DNA of 64,000 bases, from positions 1,834,001 to 1,898,000 of the forward strand of contig NZ_LT707064.1 in the NCBI RefSeq assembly GCF_900156465.1. The letters are read 5' to 3'. The notes under the pieces were generated by a model. The model was not told the origin of the DNA. It saw nothing but the letters and a program-made list of their open reading frames with translations, and did no database searches. The stretch is from Pseudomonas sp. 7SR1. Its GTDB lineage: Bacteria > Pseudomonadota > Gammaproteobacteria > Pseudomonadales > Pseudomonadaceae. Below, piece after piece: positions 1 to 8,333 of this stretch. The first letter of the stretch is position 1; the number at the start of each line of letters is the position of its first letter. The position numbers and the translations under genes were made by a program.

Positions 1-57
1 GCGCTGATCCGACCACTGGGCGGCAAGACGTCGCAGTTGGTCCGTGCTGTGGATTAA
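1..57 (+). CDS. C-terminal end of an unidentified protein (cut by window edge)
   Basis: An open frame runs in from the left edge and stops at TAA 55-57. Only 18 residues are visible, with a basic, unstructured-looking end. In other Pseudomonas the gene before algQ is often a DsbB/DsbH-type disulfide-bond protein, so that is the first candidate, but nothing in these 18 residues proves it. The 174 bases up to algQ hold no other convincing gene and presumably carry the algQ promoter. Confidence 0.45.
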   Translation, partial: ALIRPLGGKTSQLVRAVD

Positions 58-231
58 ACACTTGTATGAACTTTATCTCCTGCGTACCTTGAAGCAGCTG
101 TCGTGCGGGCATAATCTGGCCCGCACGTATCATTGGAATTATGCCGCTCGATCAAGTTGTGTCCGGCTTGCCATGAATCATCAGGCGTATGCAGGCTGCG
201 AGGGGCATGACTCACAAGGGAAGAAATCGCC

Positions 232-690
232 ATGCTCGAAAGTTGTCAGAATGCTCAGGAACGCTGGGGTGGAGTGCATCTGCTGATCGACCGCTGGTTG
301 CAGGAGCGTCACGAACTGGTTCGGGCCTATGATGCTCTCGGCGACAAGCCTGAAGCGCTGGGAGAGAGCCGCAAGCCGTTGCAGGAATTCTGCGGTGTGC
401 TGGTCGACTACGTCTCTGCCGGTCATTTCGAGATCTACGAGCAATTGACGAGCGAAGCCAAGGCCTTCAACGACAAGCGTGGCCTGGAACTCGCCGAACA
501 GATCTATCCACGTATCGATGTCATCACCGAAAAGCTGCTGGCCTTCAACGACCTCTGTGATGAAGGCAAGTGCGTGGCGGAAAAATTCAAGGAACTGGGT
601 GGCTTGTTGCATGAGCGTTTCGAGCTGGAGGACTGCCTGATCGAAGTGCTGCACAACGCCCACAAGGAAGAGGCCGCGGTCCAGGCTTGA
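232..690 (+). CDS. algQ: AlgQ/Rsd anti-sigma-70 factor
   Basis: Member of the Rsd/AlgQ family, 152 residues against the usual 150-160. These cytoplasmic all-helical proteins bind region 4 of the housekeeping sigma factor RpoD and reduce its activity in stationary phase; in P. aeruginosa AlgQ also affects alginate and other virulence traits. The N-terminal block [13 protein letters not shown] and the following [11 protein letters not shown] helix are characteristic. There is no signal peptide or membrane segment. The ATG at 232 follows a purine-rich GGGAAGAA site. The gene stands alone, ends at a strong bidirectional terminator and faces the FKBP gene. The algQ-FKBP-algP order matches other Pseudomonas. 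Confidence 0.93.
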   Translation: MLESCQNAQERWGGVHLLIDRWLQERHELVRAYDALGDKPEALGESRKPLQEFCGVLVDYVSAGHFEIYEQLTSEAKAFNDKRGLELAEQIYPRIDVITEKLLAFNDLCDEGKCVAEKFKELGGLLHERFELEDCLIEVLHNAHKEEAAVQA

Positions 691-701
691 AGGATTTGAG
701 G

Positions 702-740
702 CAATAAAAAACGGTGCGCATTGCGCACCGTTTTTTATTG
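702..740. terminator. Bidirectional rho-independent terminator between algQ and the FKBP gene
   Basis: A near-perfect palindrome: A-rich arm, GC core ACGGTGCGCA, complementary core TGCGCACCGT, then a T-run. It reads as a terminator on both strands and sits 11 bases after algQ and 7 bases after the stop of the convergent FKBP gene, so both transcripts can end here. Confidence 0.9.
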
Positions 741-747
741 CCGGGCT

Positions 748-1413
748 TCAGGTCGTTGCGCCCAGCAGTTCGATCTCGAACACCAGCGGCGTGAAGGGGG
801 GGATCACATCCCCGGCACCTTCGGCGCCGTAGGCCTGTGTCGAAGGAATCACCAATCGCCACTTCGCGCCCACCGGCATCTGCGGCAACGCGCTGCGCCA
901 GCCATCGATCACGCTGTCGAGGCTGAACCATTGCGCCTGGCGGTTGGAGTCGAAGACGGTGCCGTCAGGCAGTCGACCCGTATACAACACCTGGACCTTG
1001 CCGTGGGGGCCGGCTTTCGTGCCATGGCCTGGCTTGAGTTCGGTCAGCAGGATGCCGTCCGCCAACTGCTGCACGCCAGGGCGGCTCCTTTCTTCAGCGA
1101 GAAATTTCTGTTCCGTCTTCAGCGCCACTTCGACCTGCGGTGTCGTCGACTGCGCGGTCAGTCGCGCCTGGTGTTCGGCCAGGAGCTGTTCGATACGCTC
1201 GTCACTGAGGGCCAGGGGCTTGCCCTGGTAGGCCTGTTTCAAACCTTCCACCAGCGCCTGGATCTGCAGATCCGGTACGTCCTGGCGCAATCGTTCTCCC
1301 AGGCTCGCGCCCAGGCTGTAGGCCAGGTCGCGGTCATCGTTCGTGCCGGCTTTCTCGGTGGCCTGGACCATGGAGCAAACCATGCACAGACATAAAAACA
1401 GGTGACGCCACAT
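748..1413 (-). CDS. FKBP-type peptidyl-prolyl cis-trans isomerase, exported
   Basis: 221 residues. A signal peptide ends near residue 18 (CSMVQA, then TEK). Residues about 25-110 form the helical FKBP N-terminal dimerisation region and 115-220 the FKBP fold, with VLYTGRLPDGTVFDS and IPSTQAYGAEGAGDVIPP as the family blocks around the active site. It should catalyse proline isomerisation during periplasmic protein folding, like FklB/FkpA. The start is supported by GGAG about 8 bases upstream of ATG 1413. The gene lies between algQ and algP, its usual position in Pseudomonas, but is on the opposite strand to both. Confidence 0.9.
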   Translation of the reverse strand: MWRHLFLCLCMVCSMVQATEKAGTNDDRDLAYSLGASLGERLRQDVPDLQIQALVEGLKQAYQGKPLALSDERIEQLLAEHQARLTAQSTTPQVEVALKTEQKFLAEERSRPGVQQLADGILLTELKPGHGTKAGPHGKVQVLYTGRLPDGTVFDSNRQAQWFSLDSVIDGWRSALPQMPVGAKWRLVIPSTQAYGAEGAGDVIPPFTPLVFEIELLGATT

Positions 1414-1606
1414 GTGTACTTTCTCCGGCCTCGAATCGAGGAATTATGCCAGCGCTGGTATCGATGGACATGGGTGGCTCTGGCAATGACACAGAAGATT
1501 TTTCGTCCCTTGCAACGCAACGTCCCGTGTACTGTCAACATGCCCTAGCGGCGGTTGCAGCAGAGGTCTAGTATGAGCCGCACTCACGTCAGTCAGGAGG
1601 TAAACC

Positions 1607-2749
1607 ATGTCGGCCCCCAAGAAGCCAGTAAACACTCCGTTGCACTTGCTCCAACAACTGTCGGGCAGCCTGCTCGAGCATTTGGAAAATGCCTGCTCCC
1701 AAGCCCTGGCTGATGCTGAAAAACTGCTCGCCAAACTGGAAAAACAACGCGGCAAGGCTCAGGAAAAACTGCACAAGTCACGCACCAAGTTGCAAGAGGC
1801 GGCAACCGCCGGCAAGGCCAAGGCTCAAGCCAAGGCGAAAGACGCAGTGAAAGAACTCGAGAGCCTGCTCGATGCCTTGAAGGATCGTCAGTCCGAAACC
1901 CGCGCCTACATCCTGCAACTCAAACGCGATGCCCAGGAAAGCCTGAAGCTGGCTCAAGGCGTTGGTCGTGTACAGGAAGCCGCCGGCAAAGCGCTGACGC
2001 TTCGCGCCGCCAAGCCTGTCGCTGTATCGGCCAAGAAGCCTGCCGCTAAACCTGCCGCAGCAAAAACACCGGCCAAAGTGGCAGCCAAACCTGCCGTGAA
2101 GGCGCCTGCCAAAGCGGCGAGCAAACCGGCTGCCAAGCCTGCGGCGACCAAGCCGGTCGCTGCCAGCGCAGCCAAGCCCGCAGCGAAGAAACCAGCCGTC
2201 AAGGCTGCCGCCAAGCCGGTCGCGAAAGCGCCTGCTGCCAAACCTGCAGCAGCCAAACCGTCCGCTGCCAAGCCTGTCGCCAAACCCGCTGCCGCCAAAC
2301 CTGCAACATCGAAGACCGCCGCGGCCAAGCCTGCTGCAAAAGTCGCTGCGAAACCAGTCGCCGCGAAAACGGCAGCCAAGCCAGCGGCAACCAAAACAGC
2401 AGCTGCAAAACCTGCTTCGGCCAAGCCGGCCGCTGCCAAGGCGCCTGCCAAGACCGCAGCCAAACCTGCTGCTGCCAAGCCCGCCGCGACCAAGACCGTC
2501 GCCAAGCCTGCTGCTGCCAAGCCGGCCGCAGCCAAGCCTGCTGCCAAGCCCGCAGCCAAGCCTGCGGCGAAATCGGCTGTGAAAAAGCCAGCCGCCGCCA
2601 AACCGGCGACGCCTACCGCAGCCAAGCCAGCGACAGCCGCTCCAGCTCCATCCTCGACACCCGCACCAACCGCCAGCACGCCGGCTCCGGCGCTGAACCC
2701 GAGCGTCACCACGACGTCGGGCACCAGCACCCCAACCAGCGCCTCCTAA
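1607..2749 (+). CDS. algP: AlgP histone H1-like regulator with KPAA repeats
   Basis: 380 residues. Residues 1-130 are a charged helical region rich in Lys, Glu and Gln. From about residue 135 to 345 the protein is a low-complexity tail built of Lys-Pro-Ala-Ala and close variants, like the C-terminal tail of histone H1. The last 40 residues turn to Ser/Thr/Pro. In P. aeruginosa AlgP (AlgR3) takes part in control of alginate genes, probably as a DNA-binding nucleoid protein. AGGAGG at 1595-1600 precedes ATG 1607. It ends tail to tail with the next gene, overlapping it by 4 bases. The repeat makes the length prone to change between strains. Confidence 0.92.
   Translation: MSAPKKPVNTPLHLLQQLSGSLLEHLENACSQALADAEKLLAKLEKQRGKAQEKLHKSRTKLQEAATAGKAKAQAKAKDAVKELESLLDALKDRQSETRAYILQLKRDAQESLKLAQGVGRVQEAAGKALTLRAAKPVAVSAKKPAAKPAAAKTPAKVAAKPAVKAPAKAASKPAAKPAATKPVAASAAKPAAKKPAVKAAAKPVAKAPAAKPAAAKPSAAKPVAKPAAAKPATSKTAAAKPAAKVAAKPVAAKTAAKPAATKTAAAKPASAKPAAAKAPAKTAAKPAAAKPAATKTVAKPAAAKPAAAKPAAKPAAKPAAKSAVKKPAAAKPATPTAAKPATAAPAPSSTPAPTASTPAPALNPSVTTTSGTSTPTSAS
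2011..2640 (+). repeat. In-gene repeat tract encoding the AlgP KPAA tail
   Basis: About 630 bases of degenerate tandem units of roughly 12 bases, mostly variants of AAGCCTGCTGCC, that keep the frame and encode KPAA, KTAA or KPVA. Codons vary between units, so the array is diverged rather than a recent expansion. Units longer than 12 bases also recur, for example GCTGCCAAGC. Slippage or recombination here would change tail length without a frameshift when whole units are lost or gained. Confidence 0.85.
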
Positions 2750-3210
2750 CGGCCGGATGCCGCGACGCGCAGCTGATGCAGCGCGTCGCGGTTCGGTTGG
2801 GCGATACTCGCCACTATTTCTTGCAGCCACAGCGCTGAATCTAAGGGGGGCCCTCCAGGCCATTCCCCGGTCGCGACTTGCAATCGCTCCAGCAACTTTC
2901 GCTCGGCCTCGAGTTCCAGCTGCTTGACCTGCTCGCGCAATTCATCGAGCGCAGTGTCATCAAGCGCGCGGACTTTCCATTGGGTGCGAAGGGTGCGTAA
3001 CGGCTGGACGACCTCCATGTCCCAGGTTTCGGTCAATTGCCGAAGCTGCTCCAGCCTTCGTTCATCGCAGGTCACGCCGCGTTCTGCCAGCCACAGGCCG
3101 CAAAGCAGCAGGCAGACATTGGCGCCGCTGTCTTGCAGCGTCAGGCAAGCCTGCTCTACGCCGGGCCTGGCGTACAGGTCGAGGGAAAAACTCCACAGGT
3201 CAGGGGACAT
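2746..3210 (-). CDS. TIGR02444 family protein of unknown function
   Basis: 154 residues, matching the small family TIGR02444 found next to algP and the ABC-F gene in Pseudomonas. The opening SPDLWSFSLDLYARPGVEQACLTLQD and the Leu/Cys-rich stretch VCLLLCGLWLAERG are typical. The C-terminal half is predicted helical with many Glu, Leu and Arg. No signal peptide is evident and no catalytic motif is recognisable. It converges on algP with a 4-base overlap and diverges from the ABC-F gene with 50 bases between starts. Function unknown. Confidence 0.8.
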   Translation of the reverse strand: MSPDLWSFSLDLYARPGVEQACLTLQDSGANVCLLLCGLWLAERGVTCDERRLEQLRQLTETWDMEVVQPLRTLRTQWKVRALDDTALDELREQVKQLELEAERKLLERLQVATGEWPGGPPLDSALWLQEIVASIAQPNRDALHQLRVAASGR

Positions 3211-3260
3211 CGTGCTACTCGCGCCAGTTGCGAGCGAAGCTGGTAGACTCCGCCGCCATT

Positions 3261-5171
3261 ATGATCCGACTTCAGAACCTGACTTTACAGCGTGGCCCGC
3301 AACGTCTGCTAGAAGACGCCGAGCTGACCCTGCACGCCGGCCACAAAGCCGGCCTTATCGGCGCCAACGGTGCCGGCAAATCCAGCCTGTTCGCCCTGCT
3401 GCGCGGTGAGTTGCATCCGGACTCCGGTGATTGCTCGCTGCCCGCCGACTGGCGTATCGCCCATATGCGCCAGGAGGTCGACACCCTCGAACGCCTGGCG
3501 GTGGACTATGTGCTCGACGGCGACGTGCGCCTTCGTCAGGTCCAGCGGGATCTGGCAGCCGCCGAAGCGGCTCACGATGGTGCCGCGCTGGCTCGCCTGC
3601 ATTCGGAGCTCGACACCGCCGACGGCTATACCGCCGACGCCCGTGCGCGTAAATTGCTGGCAGGCCTGGGCTTCACCAACGAACAGATGGACCGCCAGGT
3701 CGGCGATTTCTCCGGTGGCTGGCGGATGCGCCTGAACCTGGCCCAGGCCTTGATGTGCCCCTCGGATCTTTTGCTGCTCGATGAACCGACCAACCACCTG
3801 GACCTCGACGCCATCATCTGGCTCGAAGACTGGCTCAAGAGTTATCCGGGCACGCTGCTGCTGATTTCCCACGACCGTGATTTCCTCGATGCCGTGGTGG
3901 ATCACGTGGCCCATGTCGACCAGCGCAAGCTTGTGCTGTATCGCGGCGGCTACACCGCTTTCGAGCGCGCCCGTGCCGAGCGCCTGGCCCAGCAACAGCA
4001 GGCCTACGAGAAACAACAGGCGCAACGTGCGCACATGGAAAGCTACATCGCACGCTTCAAGGCACAGGCCACCAAGGCCCGGCAGGCCCAGAGCCGGATC
4101 AAGGCACTGGAGCGGATGGAAGAGCTGTCCGCGGCCCACGTCGATTCGCCGTTCGACTTCGTCTTTCGCGAGTCGACCAAGATTTCCAGCCCACTGATCG
4201 ACCTGTCGGATGCTCGACTGGGTTACGGCGACAAGACCGTGCTGGAGAAGGTCAAGCTGCAGTTGACCCCCGGTGCGCGCATCGGCCTGCTGGGCCCCAA
4301 CGGTGCCGGTAAATCGACCCTGATCAAGAACCTCTCCGGTGAGCTCGAGCCCCTGGCCGGACGCCTGACCCGTGGCGAGAACACCGTGGTGGGCTACTTC
4401 GCCCAGCATCAGTTGGATTCCCTCGACGCCAAGGCCAGCCCGTTGCTGCATTTGCAGCGTCTGGCGCCGACCGAGCGCGAGCAGACGTTGCGCGACTTCC
4501 TCGGCGGCTTCGACTTCCGCGGTGCTCGCATCGACGAACCGGTACTCAATTTCTCCGGTGGCGAAAAGGCCCGCCTGGCATTGGCCTTGATCGCCTGGGG
4601 ACGGCCGAACCTGCTGTTGCTCGACGAACCGACCAACCACCTGGACCTGGAGATGCGCCTGGCCCTGACCATGGCGTTGCAGGAATTCAGCGGGGCTGTG
4701 TTGGTGGTGTCCCACGATCGGCATCTGCTCAAGAGCACCACGGACAATTTCTTCCTGGTGGCCGACGGCAAGGTCGAGGAATTCGACGGCGACCTGGAAG
4801 ACTACGCGCGCTGGCTGGTGGAATACCGCCAGCGCAACGCGCCGGTCAGCACCACGCCGGTGAACCCGGACAAGACAGACAAGAAAGCCCAGCGCCAGGC
4901 CGCGGCGGCGCTGCGTCAACAGTTGGCGCCCCATAAGCGCGAGGCCGATAAGCTGGAGGCCGAGCTGGGCAAGGTGCACGAAAAACTGCAGAAGATCGAA
5001 ACCAGCCTGGGCGACAGTGGTCTCTACGAAGCGGCGCGCAAGGATGAGTTGCGCGATCTGTTGGCCGAACAGGCCCGGTTGAAGATTCGTGAAGCGGAAC
5101 TTGAGGAGGCGTGGATGCAAGCCCTGGAGTTGCTGGAAACCCTGCAGGCGGAGCTGGAGGCACTGTCCTGA
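3261..5171 (+). CDS. yheS: ABC-F family ATPase (YheS/Uup type)
   Basis: 636 residues from ATG 3261; an in-frame ATG at 3228 would add 11 residues that are not family-like. Two ABC domains lie in tandem: Walker A GANGAGKS at residues 34-41 and a second GPNGAGKST near 347, with signatures SGGWRMR and SGGEKAR and two LLLDEPTNHLD Walker B blocks. A charged linker and a C-terminal coiled coil (about 560-636) complete the ABC-F plan. There are no membrane segments; ABC-F proteins act on ribosomes, as translation factors or in resistance to ribosome stalling. The stop overlaps the start of the MscS-like gene (TGATG), so the two are translationally coupled. Confidence 0.92.
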   Translation: MIRLQNLTLQRGPQRLLEDAELTLHAGHKAGLIGANGAGKSSLFALLRGELHPDSGDCSLPADWRIAHMRQEVDTLERLAVDYVLDGDVRLRQVQRDLAAAEAAHDGAALARLHSELDTADGYTADARARKLLAGLGFTNEQMDRQVGDFSGGWRMRLNLAQALMCPSDLLLLDEPTNHLDLDAIIWLEDWLKSYPGTLLLISHDRDFLDAVVDHVAHVDQRKLVLYRGGYTAFERARAERLAQQQQAYEKQQAQRAHMESYIARFKAQATKARQAQSRIKALERMEELSAAHVDSPFDFVFRESTKISSPLIDLSDARLGYGDKTVLEKVKLQLTPGARIGLLGPNGAGKSTLIKNLSGELEPLAGRLTRGENTVVGYFAQHQLDSLDAKASPLLHLQRLAPTEREQTLRDFLGGFDFRGARIDEPVLNFSGGEKARLALALIAWGRPNLLLLDEPTNHLDLEMRLALTMALQEFSGAVLVVSHDRHLLKSTTDNFFLVADGKVEEFDGDLEDYARWLVEYRQRNAPVSTTPVNPDKTDKKAQRQAAAALRQQLAPHKREADKLEAELGKVHEKLQKIETSLGDSGLYEAARKDELRDLLAEQARLKIREAELEEAWMQALELLETLQAELEALS

Positions 5172-5752
5172 TGGAAGCGTTGACCGTGCCCATCCCCGTG
5201 ATGTGGATCGAGCCGATCTGGCTCGGTGTACAGGTGCTGCTGATCCTGCTGGCCGGCTACATCGCACAGCGTTTCGTGGCGCGAGCCCTCACCGGCCTTG
5301 GCGAGCGCTACCCCATTCCACCGCAACTGGTGATCATCCTGCGCGGCGTGCTGCGCTGGTTGATCATGGGCAGCGCGATGCTCGTGGTGCTCGAACGCCT
5401 GGGTGTCTCCGCCACGGTGCTGTGGACAGCGTTGTCGGGGTTTGTCGCCGTGGCGGCGGTGGCGTTCTTCGCCATCTGGAGCGTGCTGTCCAACCTGCTG
5501 TGCGCCGTCTTGATCTACACCGTCGGTCCGTTTCGCCTGGGGGATGTGGTCGAGCTGGTGGAAGCCACCGACAAGCCCGGTATCAAGGGCCGGGTGGTGG
5601 CGATCAACCTGCTTTACACCACTCTGATCGAGCCCGAGGAGCTCGGCACCGGCAGTTCCATGATCCAGGTGCCGAACAGCCTGTTCTTCCAGCGCTCGGT
5701 CCGTCGCTGGCGCGGTAGCGAGGCGTTTCCGGTGGGTGGCCTGATCGAGTGA
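5171..5752 (+). CDS. Small MscS-type mechanosensitive channel
   Basis: 193 residues from ATG 5171, which shares its A with the stop of the ABC-F gene. Two to three N-terminal membrane helices (about 10-30, 50-75, 80-110) lead into the MscS pore-helix/beta region: GFVAVAAVAFFAIWSVLSNLLCAVLI followed by FRLGDVVEL and GRVVAINLLYTTL. It lacks the long C-terminal alpha/beta domain of MscS, as do many small family members. Expected inner-membrane channel that opens under tension. A start further upstream would overlap deeply with the ABC-F gene and is less likely. Confidence 0.87.
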   Translation: MEALTVPIPVMWIEPIWLGVQVLLILLAGYIAQRFVARALTGLGERYPIPPQLVIILRGVLRWLIMGSAMLVVLERLGVSATVLWTALSGFVAVAAVAFFAIWSVLSNLLCAVLIYTVGPFRLGDVVELVEATDKPGIKGRVVAINLLYTTLIEPEELGTGSSMIQVPNSLFFQRSVRRWRGSEAFPVGGLIE

Positions 5753-5852
5753 CCCACCCCTGGCGGGGCGCCGGTCTTGAAAAATAACGGTGGTCAAGCG
5801 CGCGGCGGAGCATTAGCTTATTCGTTTCGACGAATCTTGGCCGAGGTGTGCA

Positions 5853-6485
5853 ATGCTGCTGGAAACATGGCTGGCGTTTTTCGCCGCTTGCTGGGTGATC
5901 AGCCTGTCGCCGGGCGCCGGTGCCATCGCATCGATGTCCAGCGGCCTGCAATATGGTTTCTGGCGCGGTTACTGGAATGCCCTGGGCCTGCAACTGGGCC
6001 TGGCGCTGCAGATCGTGATCGTCGCCGCGGGTGTCGGCGCGATCCTCACCGCGTCGGCCACGGCGTTCTATGCCATCAAATGGTTTGGCGTCGCCTACCT
6101 GGTTTACCTGGGCGTCAAGCAGTGGCGCGCCATTCCTGGCGATATCAGTGACGATGCGGCCGTACGGCCTATCGGCAAGCCCATGGCGCTGGTGTTCCGC
6201 GGTTTGCTGGTCAACATCAGCAACCCCAAGGCCCTGGTGTTCATGCTGGCGGTACTGCCGCAGTTCATCGACCCCCACGCACCCCTGGTCAAGCAGTACC
6301 TGATCCTGGGCGTGACCATGATCTGTGTCGACCTTGTCGTCATGGCCGGCTACACCGGGCTGGCGTCGAAGGTCTTGCGCCTGTTGCGTACGCCCAAGCA
6401 GCAACGGCGGATGAACCGGACCTTTGCCGGGTTGTTCATCGGCGCGGCGGGCTTGCTGGCGACGATTCGCAAGGCTGCGGTGTAA
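5853..6485 (+). CDS. LysE/RhtB family amino-acid exporter
   Basis: 210 residues with about six membrane helices. The N-terminal ISLSPGAGAIASMSSGLQYGFWRG block is the LysE/RhtB signature, and the mid-region FYAIKWFGVAYLVYLGVKQWR is also typical. Such proteins export amino acids or derivatives (lysine, threonine, homoserine lactone) by proton exchange; substrate cannot be read from sequence. GAGGTG at 5842-5847 precedes ATG 5853. It is probably a single-gene unit: 100 bases separate it from the MscS-like gene and a REP palindrome follows. Confidence 0.88.
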   Translation: MLLETWLAFFAACWVISLSPGAGAIASMSSGLQYGFWRGYWNALGLQLGLALQIVIVAAGVGAILTASATAFYAIKWFGVAYLVYLGVKQWRAIPGDISDDAAVRPIGKPMALVFRGLLVNISNPKALVFMLAVLPQFIDPHAPLVKQYLILGVTMICVDLVVMAGYTGLASKVLRLLRTPKQQRRMNRTFAGLFIGAAGLLATIRKAAV

Positions 6486-6496
6486 AGCGAACGAAA

Positions 6497-6530
6497 CCTG
6501 TGGCGAGGGGATAAATACCCTCGCCACAGG
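6497..6530. repeat. REP-type palindrome after the LysE exporter gene
   Basis: CCTGTGGCGAGGG and its exact complement CCCTCGCCACAGG flank an 8-base loop. The GTGGCGAGGG core is the same one seen at 18277-18436, so it belongs to a dispersed P. fluorescens-type REP family. It lies between two convergent genes and may also stabilise or terminate their mRNAs. Confidence 0.8.
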
Positions 6531-6544
6531 GGATCGCTGAACCT

Positions 6545-7288
6545 TCAGCGCAGGATCACCGGCGCGCTATCCCGGGGCAGGTTATTGCGCTGCACCGGCT
6601 CGCCGGGTTGCTGGTAGCTCGGGCCACCGAGCTGTTCGCTCATCTGCCGCGCCACATCTTCGCCCAGCGCCTTGGACACCTCGCGCACGACCCGTGGGCG
6701 ATTCAGGCTGATGCGCACGTCCCGGTGGTTCAACAGCTTGGTGTCCTGGCCTTCACCCATGGCGGTGAACGCCGAGGTGATCTCGAAGGTCCTGGTGTTG
6801 ATCAGGCTGAAGTCGGCCACCAGGGTCAGGGCGAGCACCGCCGAGTAGCTGTCGGTGTTGGCCAGTTCGTTGACGTCGCGGGTGAAGTCGATGTCCGACA
6901 CGGTGCCGAAGAGCACGTAGTCGGCGCCCTTGAAATGGCCGGCCTTGATGCGCTTGATCACGTCATAGACATCGCCTTTGGACGACGCGGTGTAGGGCGT
7001 GCCCTGCACCAGCTGGAACATCCCGCTGCGCAGGATCTCGCCCTTGATGTCACCGGTGAATTTGCGCAGTTCGCCCTGCTCGATGTAGCTGCTGGTGGCT
7101 TCCATCTCGTCGTAGCTCGACGATGCGCTGGCGCTGTAGGCGCCCGCCTGGAAGTTGCTCTGGGCCGACACCGTATGGATGTATTCCTCCACCCGCTCCT
7201 GGTACGCCAGGTCGGTGACGGCGACTTTCGGGGCCGCCTGCGCGCCGAACGCACAGGCCAGGGCCATGATGCCTATCCATGTGCGCAT
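6545..7288 (-). CDS. LpoB-like periplasmic protein (last gene of a lipoprotein operon)
   Basis: 247 residues. A signal peptide cut after FGAQA (residue 18) lacks a lipobox, so it should be a soluble or membrane-attached periplasmic protein, unlike its upstream neighbour. PKVAVTDLAYQERVEEY, then GADYVLFGTVSDIDF and ALTLVADFSLINTRTFEITSAF, resemble the CsgG/LpoB alpha-beta fold. It starts 3 bases after the lpoB stop, so the two are co-translated. LpoB in enterobacteria activates the peptidoglycan synthase PBP1b; whether this second, non-lipidated relative acts on a penicillin-binding protein is unknown. The C-terminal 35 residues (PSYQQPGEPVQ) look disordered. Confidence 0.72.
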   Translation of the reverse strand: MRTWIGIMALACAFGAQAAPKVAVTDLAYQERVEEYIHTVSAQSNFQAGAYSASASSSYDEMEATSSYIEQGELRKFTGDIKGEILRSGMFQLVQGTPYTASSKGDVYDVIKRIKAGHFKGADYVLFGTVSDIDFTRDVNELANTDSYSAVLALTLVADFSLINTRTFEITSAFTAMGEGQDTKLLNHRDVRISLNRPRVVREVSKALGEDVARQMSEQLGGPSYQQPGEPVQRNNLPRDSAPVILR

Positions 7289-7291
7289 GGC

Positions 7292-7879
7292 TTAGCGCTC
7301 CGTGGTCTTGCGGATTTCTTTTTCGTCCATCCACTCGGCCAGACCGCTTTCGACGTCGATCAGTTGCAGGCTGAATTTGTAGAAGACGTCCTTGTAGTCG
7401 CTGCTGCGCTTGACGATGGAGCTGATGGAACCTTCGAGACGGTACTTGGCGGCGATCATGTTGCCGGTCTTGGCCACGGTGCTCTTCTTGTACAGGCCGC
7501 TCTGGTTCTGCAGCTTGAGCTGGTCGACCTGGCTGTCCATGGCGTTGTTGTCGCTGGCGAAACGCGCCGCGCCGGTCTTCATCAGCTGGGTCTTGATGCT
7601 GGTGGTGATTTCGCGGGTGTCGATGTACTCGCTGGTCTTGTTCTTCACGTCATAGACCTGGACCACAGGGCGACCCTGCAGGACTCCGGACTGGGCCAGG
7701 GAGCGGGTCATGGACTCGGCGATCATCTGCAGGTCGGTGGAGCCGAACTCGTTGGTCACGGTTTCCACGGCCTTGGTGTCACCGTAGGTGATGTTCTTGT
7801 TGCCCAGCACCGGGGAGTTATTGGCGCAGCCGCTGACCAGCAGGGCGGCGAGGGCGAGGGATGAAATGCGTACGAACAT
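7292..7879 (-). CDS. lpoB: LpoB-type penicillin-binding protein activator, lipoprotein
   Basis: 195 residues from ATG 7879; a longer frame begins at 8026 but only the 7879 start gives a lipoprotein signal with lipobox LLVSGC and Cys21. VLGNKNITYGDTKAVETVTNEFGSTDLQMIAESMTRSL and the later KYRLEGSISSIVKRSSDYKDVFYKFSLQLIDVESGLAEW match LpoB, an outer-membrane lipoprotein that reaches through the periplasm and stimulates PBP1b glycosyltransferase and transpeptidase activity. It lacks the long Pro-rich linker of E. coli LpoB. It is third in a leftward four-gene operon after the COG3014 gene and ycfL. Confidence 0.82.
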   Translation of the reverse strand: MFVRISSLALAALLVSGCANNSPVLGNKNITYGDTKAVETVTNEFGSTDLQMIAESMTRSLAQSGVLQGRPVVQVYDVKNKTSEYIDTREITTSIKTQLMKTGAARFASDNNAMDSQVDQLKLQNQSGLYKKSTVAKTGNMIAAKYRLEGSISSIVKRSSDYKDVFYKFSLQLIDVESGLAEWMDEKEIRKTTER

Positions 7880-7943
7880 GTAGGGCTCTCGAAAGCTGAA
7901 AAAGGGATAACGCGTCACTCGGGCGTTTTTTGTGGGAGCGTCT

Positions 7944-8315
7944 TTAAGGGGTATTGATTTCCAACCGGAAATCCACGGCCTTTGGTGTCGGAGCGATGGC
8001 CGGCAGGAAGCTGGTCTGTTCGCCATAGAGCGTCAGGCTTTTCCAGGTTTCTTCCTCGGCGATAGGGAAACCCTCAGGTCCCAGCCAGGCGAAGCGGTAG
8101 TACATCGTCTTGTTGTTGTAGCTGGTATTGCTCAGTTGCACATTGACGGTCATGTAGCCGTTTTCCCGTGCCACGCGCATGGCACCCACCACGATGTTCT
8201 TGGTTTTGCCCATGGCCACGACCTTGCTGGCAGCGCTGCCCGGCTCCGGTGGCGGCGGGGTGGCGCAACCGGCCAGCAAGGCCAGGGCGCCGACGGCGAT
8301 CAGTTTTAAACGCAT
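7944..8315 (-). CDS. ycfL: YcfL family (DUF1425) lipoprotein
   Basis: 123 residues. Lipoprotein signal with lipobox LLAGC and Cys17, followed by a Pro-rich stretch. The remaining 100 residues form the YcfL/DUF1425 beta-sandwich: NIVVGAMRVARENGYMTVNVQLSN, then KTMYYRFAWLGPEGFPI and EETWKSLTLYG. In E. coli ycfL lies directly before lpoB (ycfM), and the same order holds here. It starts 18 bases after the stop of the COG3014 gene. Function unknown; likely periplasmic face of the outer membrane. Confidence 0.85.
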   Translation of the reverse strand: MRLKLIAVGALALLAGCATPPPPEPGSAASKVVAMGKTKNIVVGAMRVARENGYMTVNVQLSNTSYNNKTMYYRFAWLGPEGFPIAEEETWKSLTLYGEQTSFLPAIAPTPKAVDFRLEINTP

Positions 8316-8333
8316 GTGAGCAAGACTCCGTTC

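Noticed and set aside
44-286. 80-codon frame before algQ
   Set aside because: No ribosome site, Cys/His-rich random composition, overlaps algQ; more likely the promoter region.
1954-2730. Ala/Gly/Leu-rich minus-strand frame opposite algP
   Set aside because: Produced by the KPAA repeat, which keeps several frames open; not a membrane protein gene.
3309-5267. 652-codon open frame on the minus strand across the ABC-F gene
   Set aside because: It is the antisense of a well-supported ABC-F gene; long reverse frames arise from GC-rich third codon positions. No ribosome site or family-like sequence.
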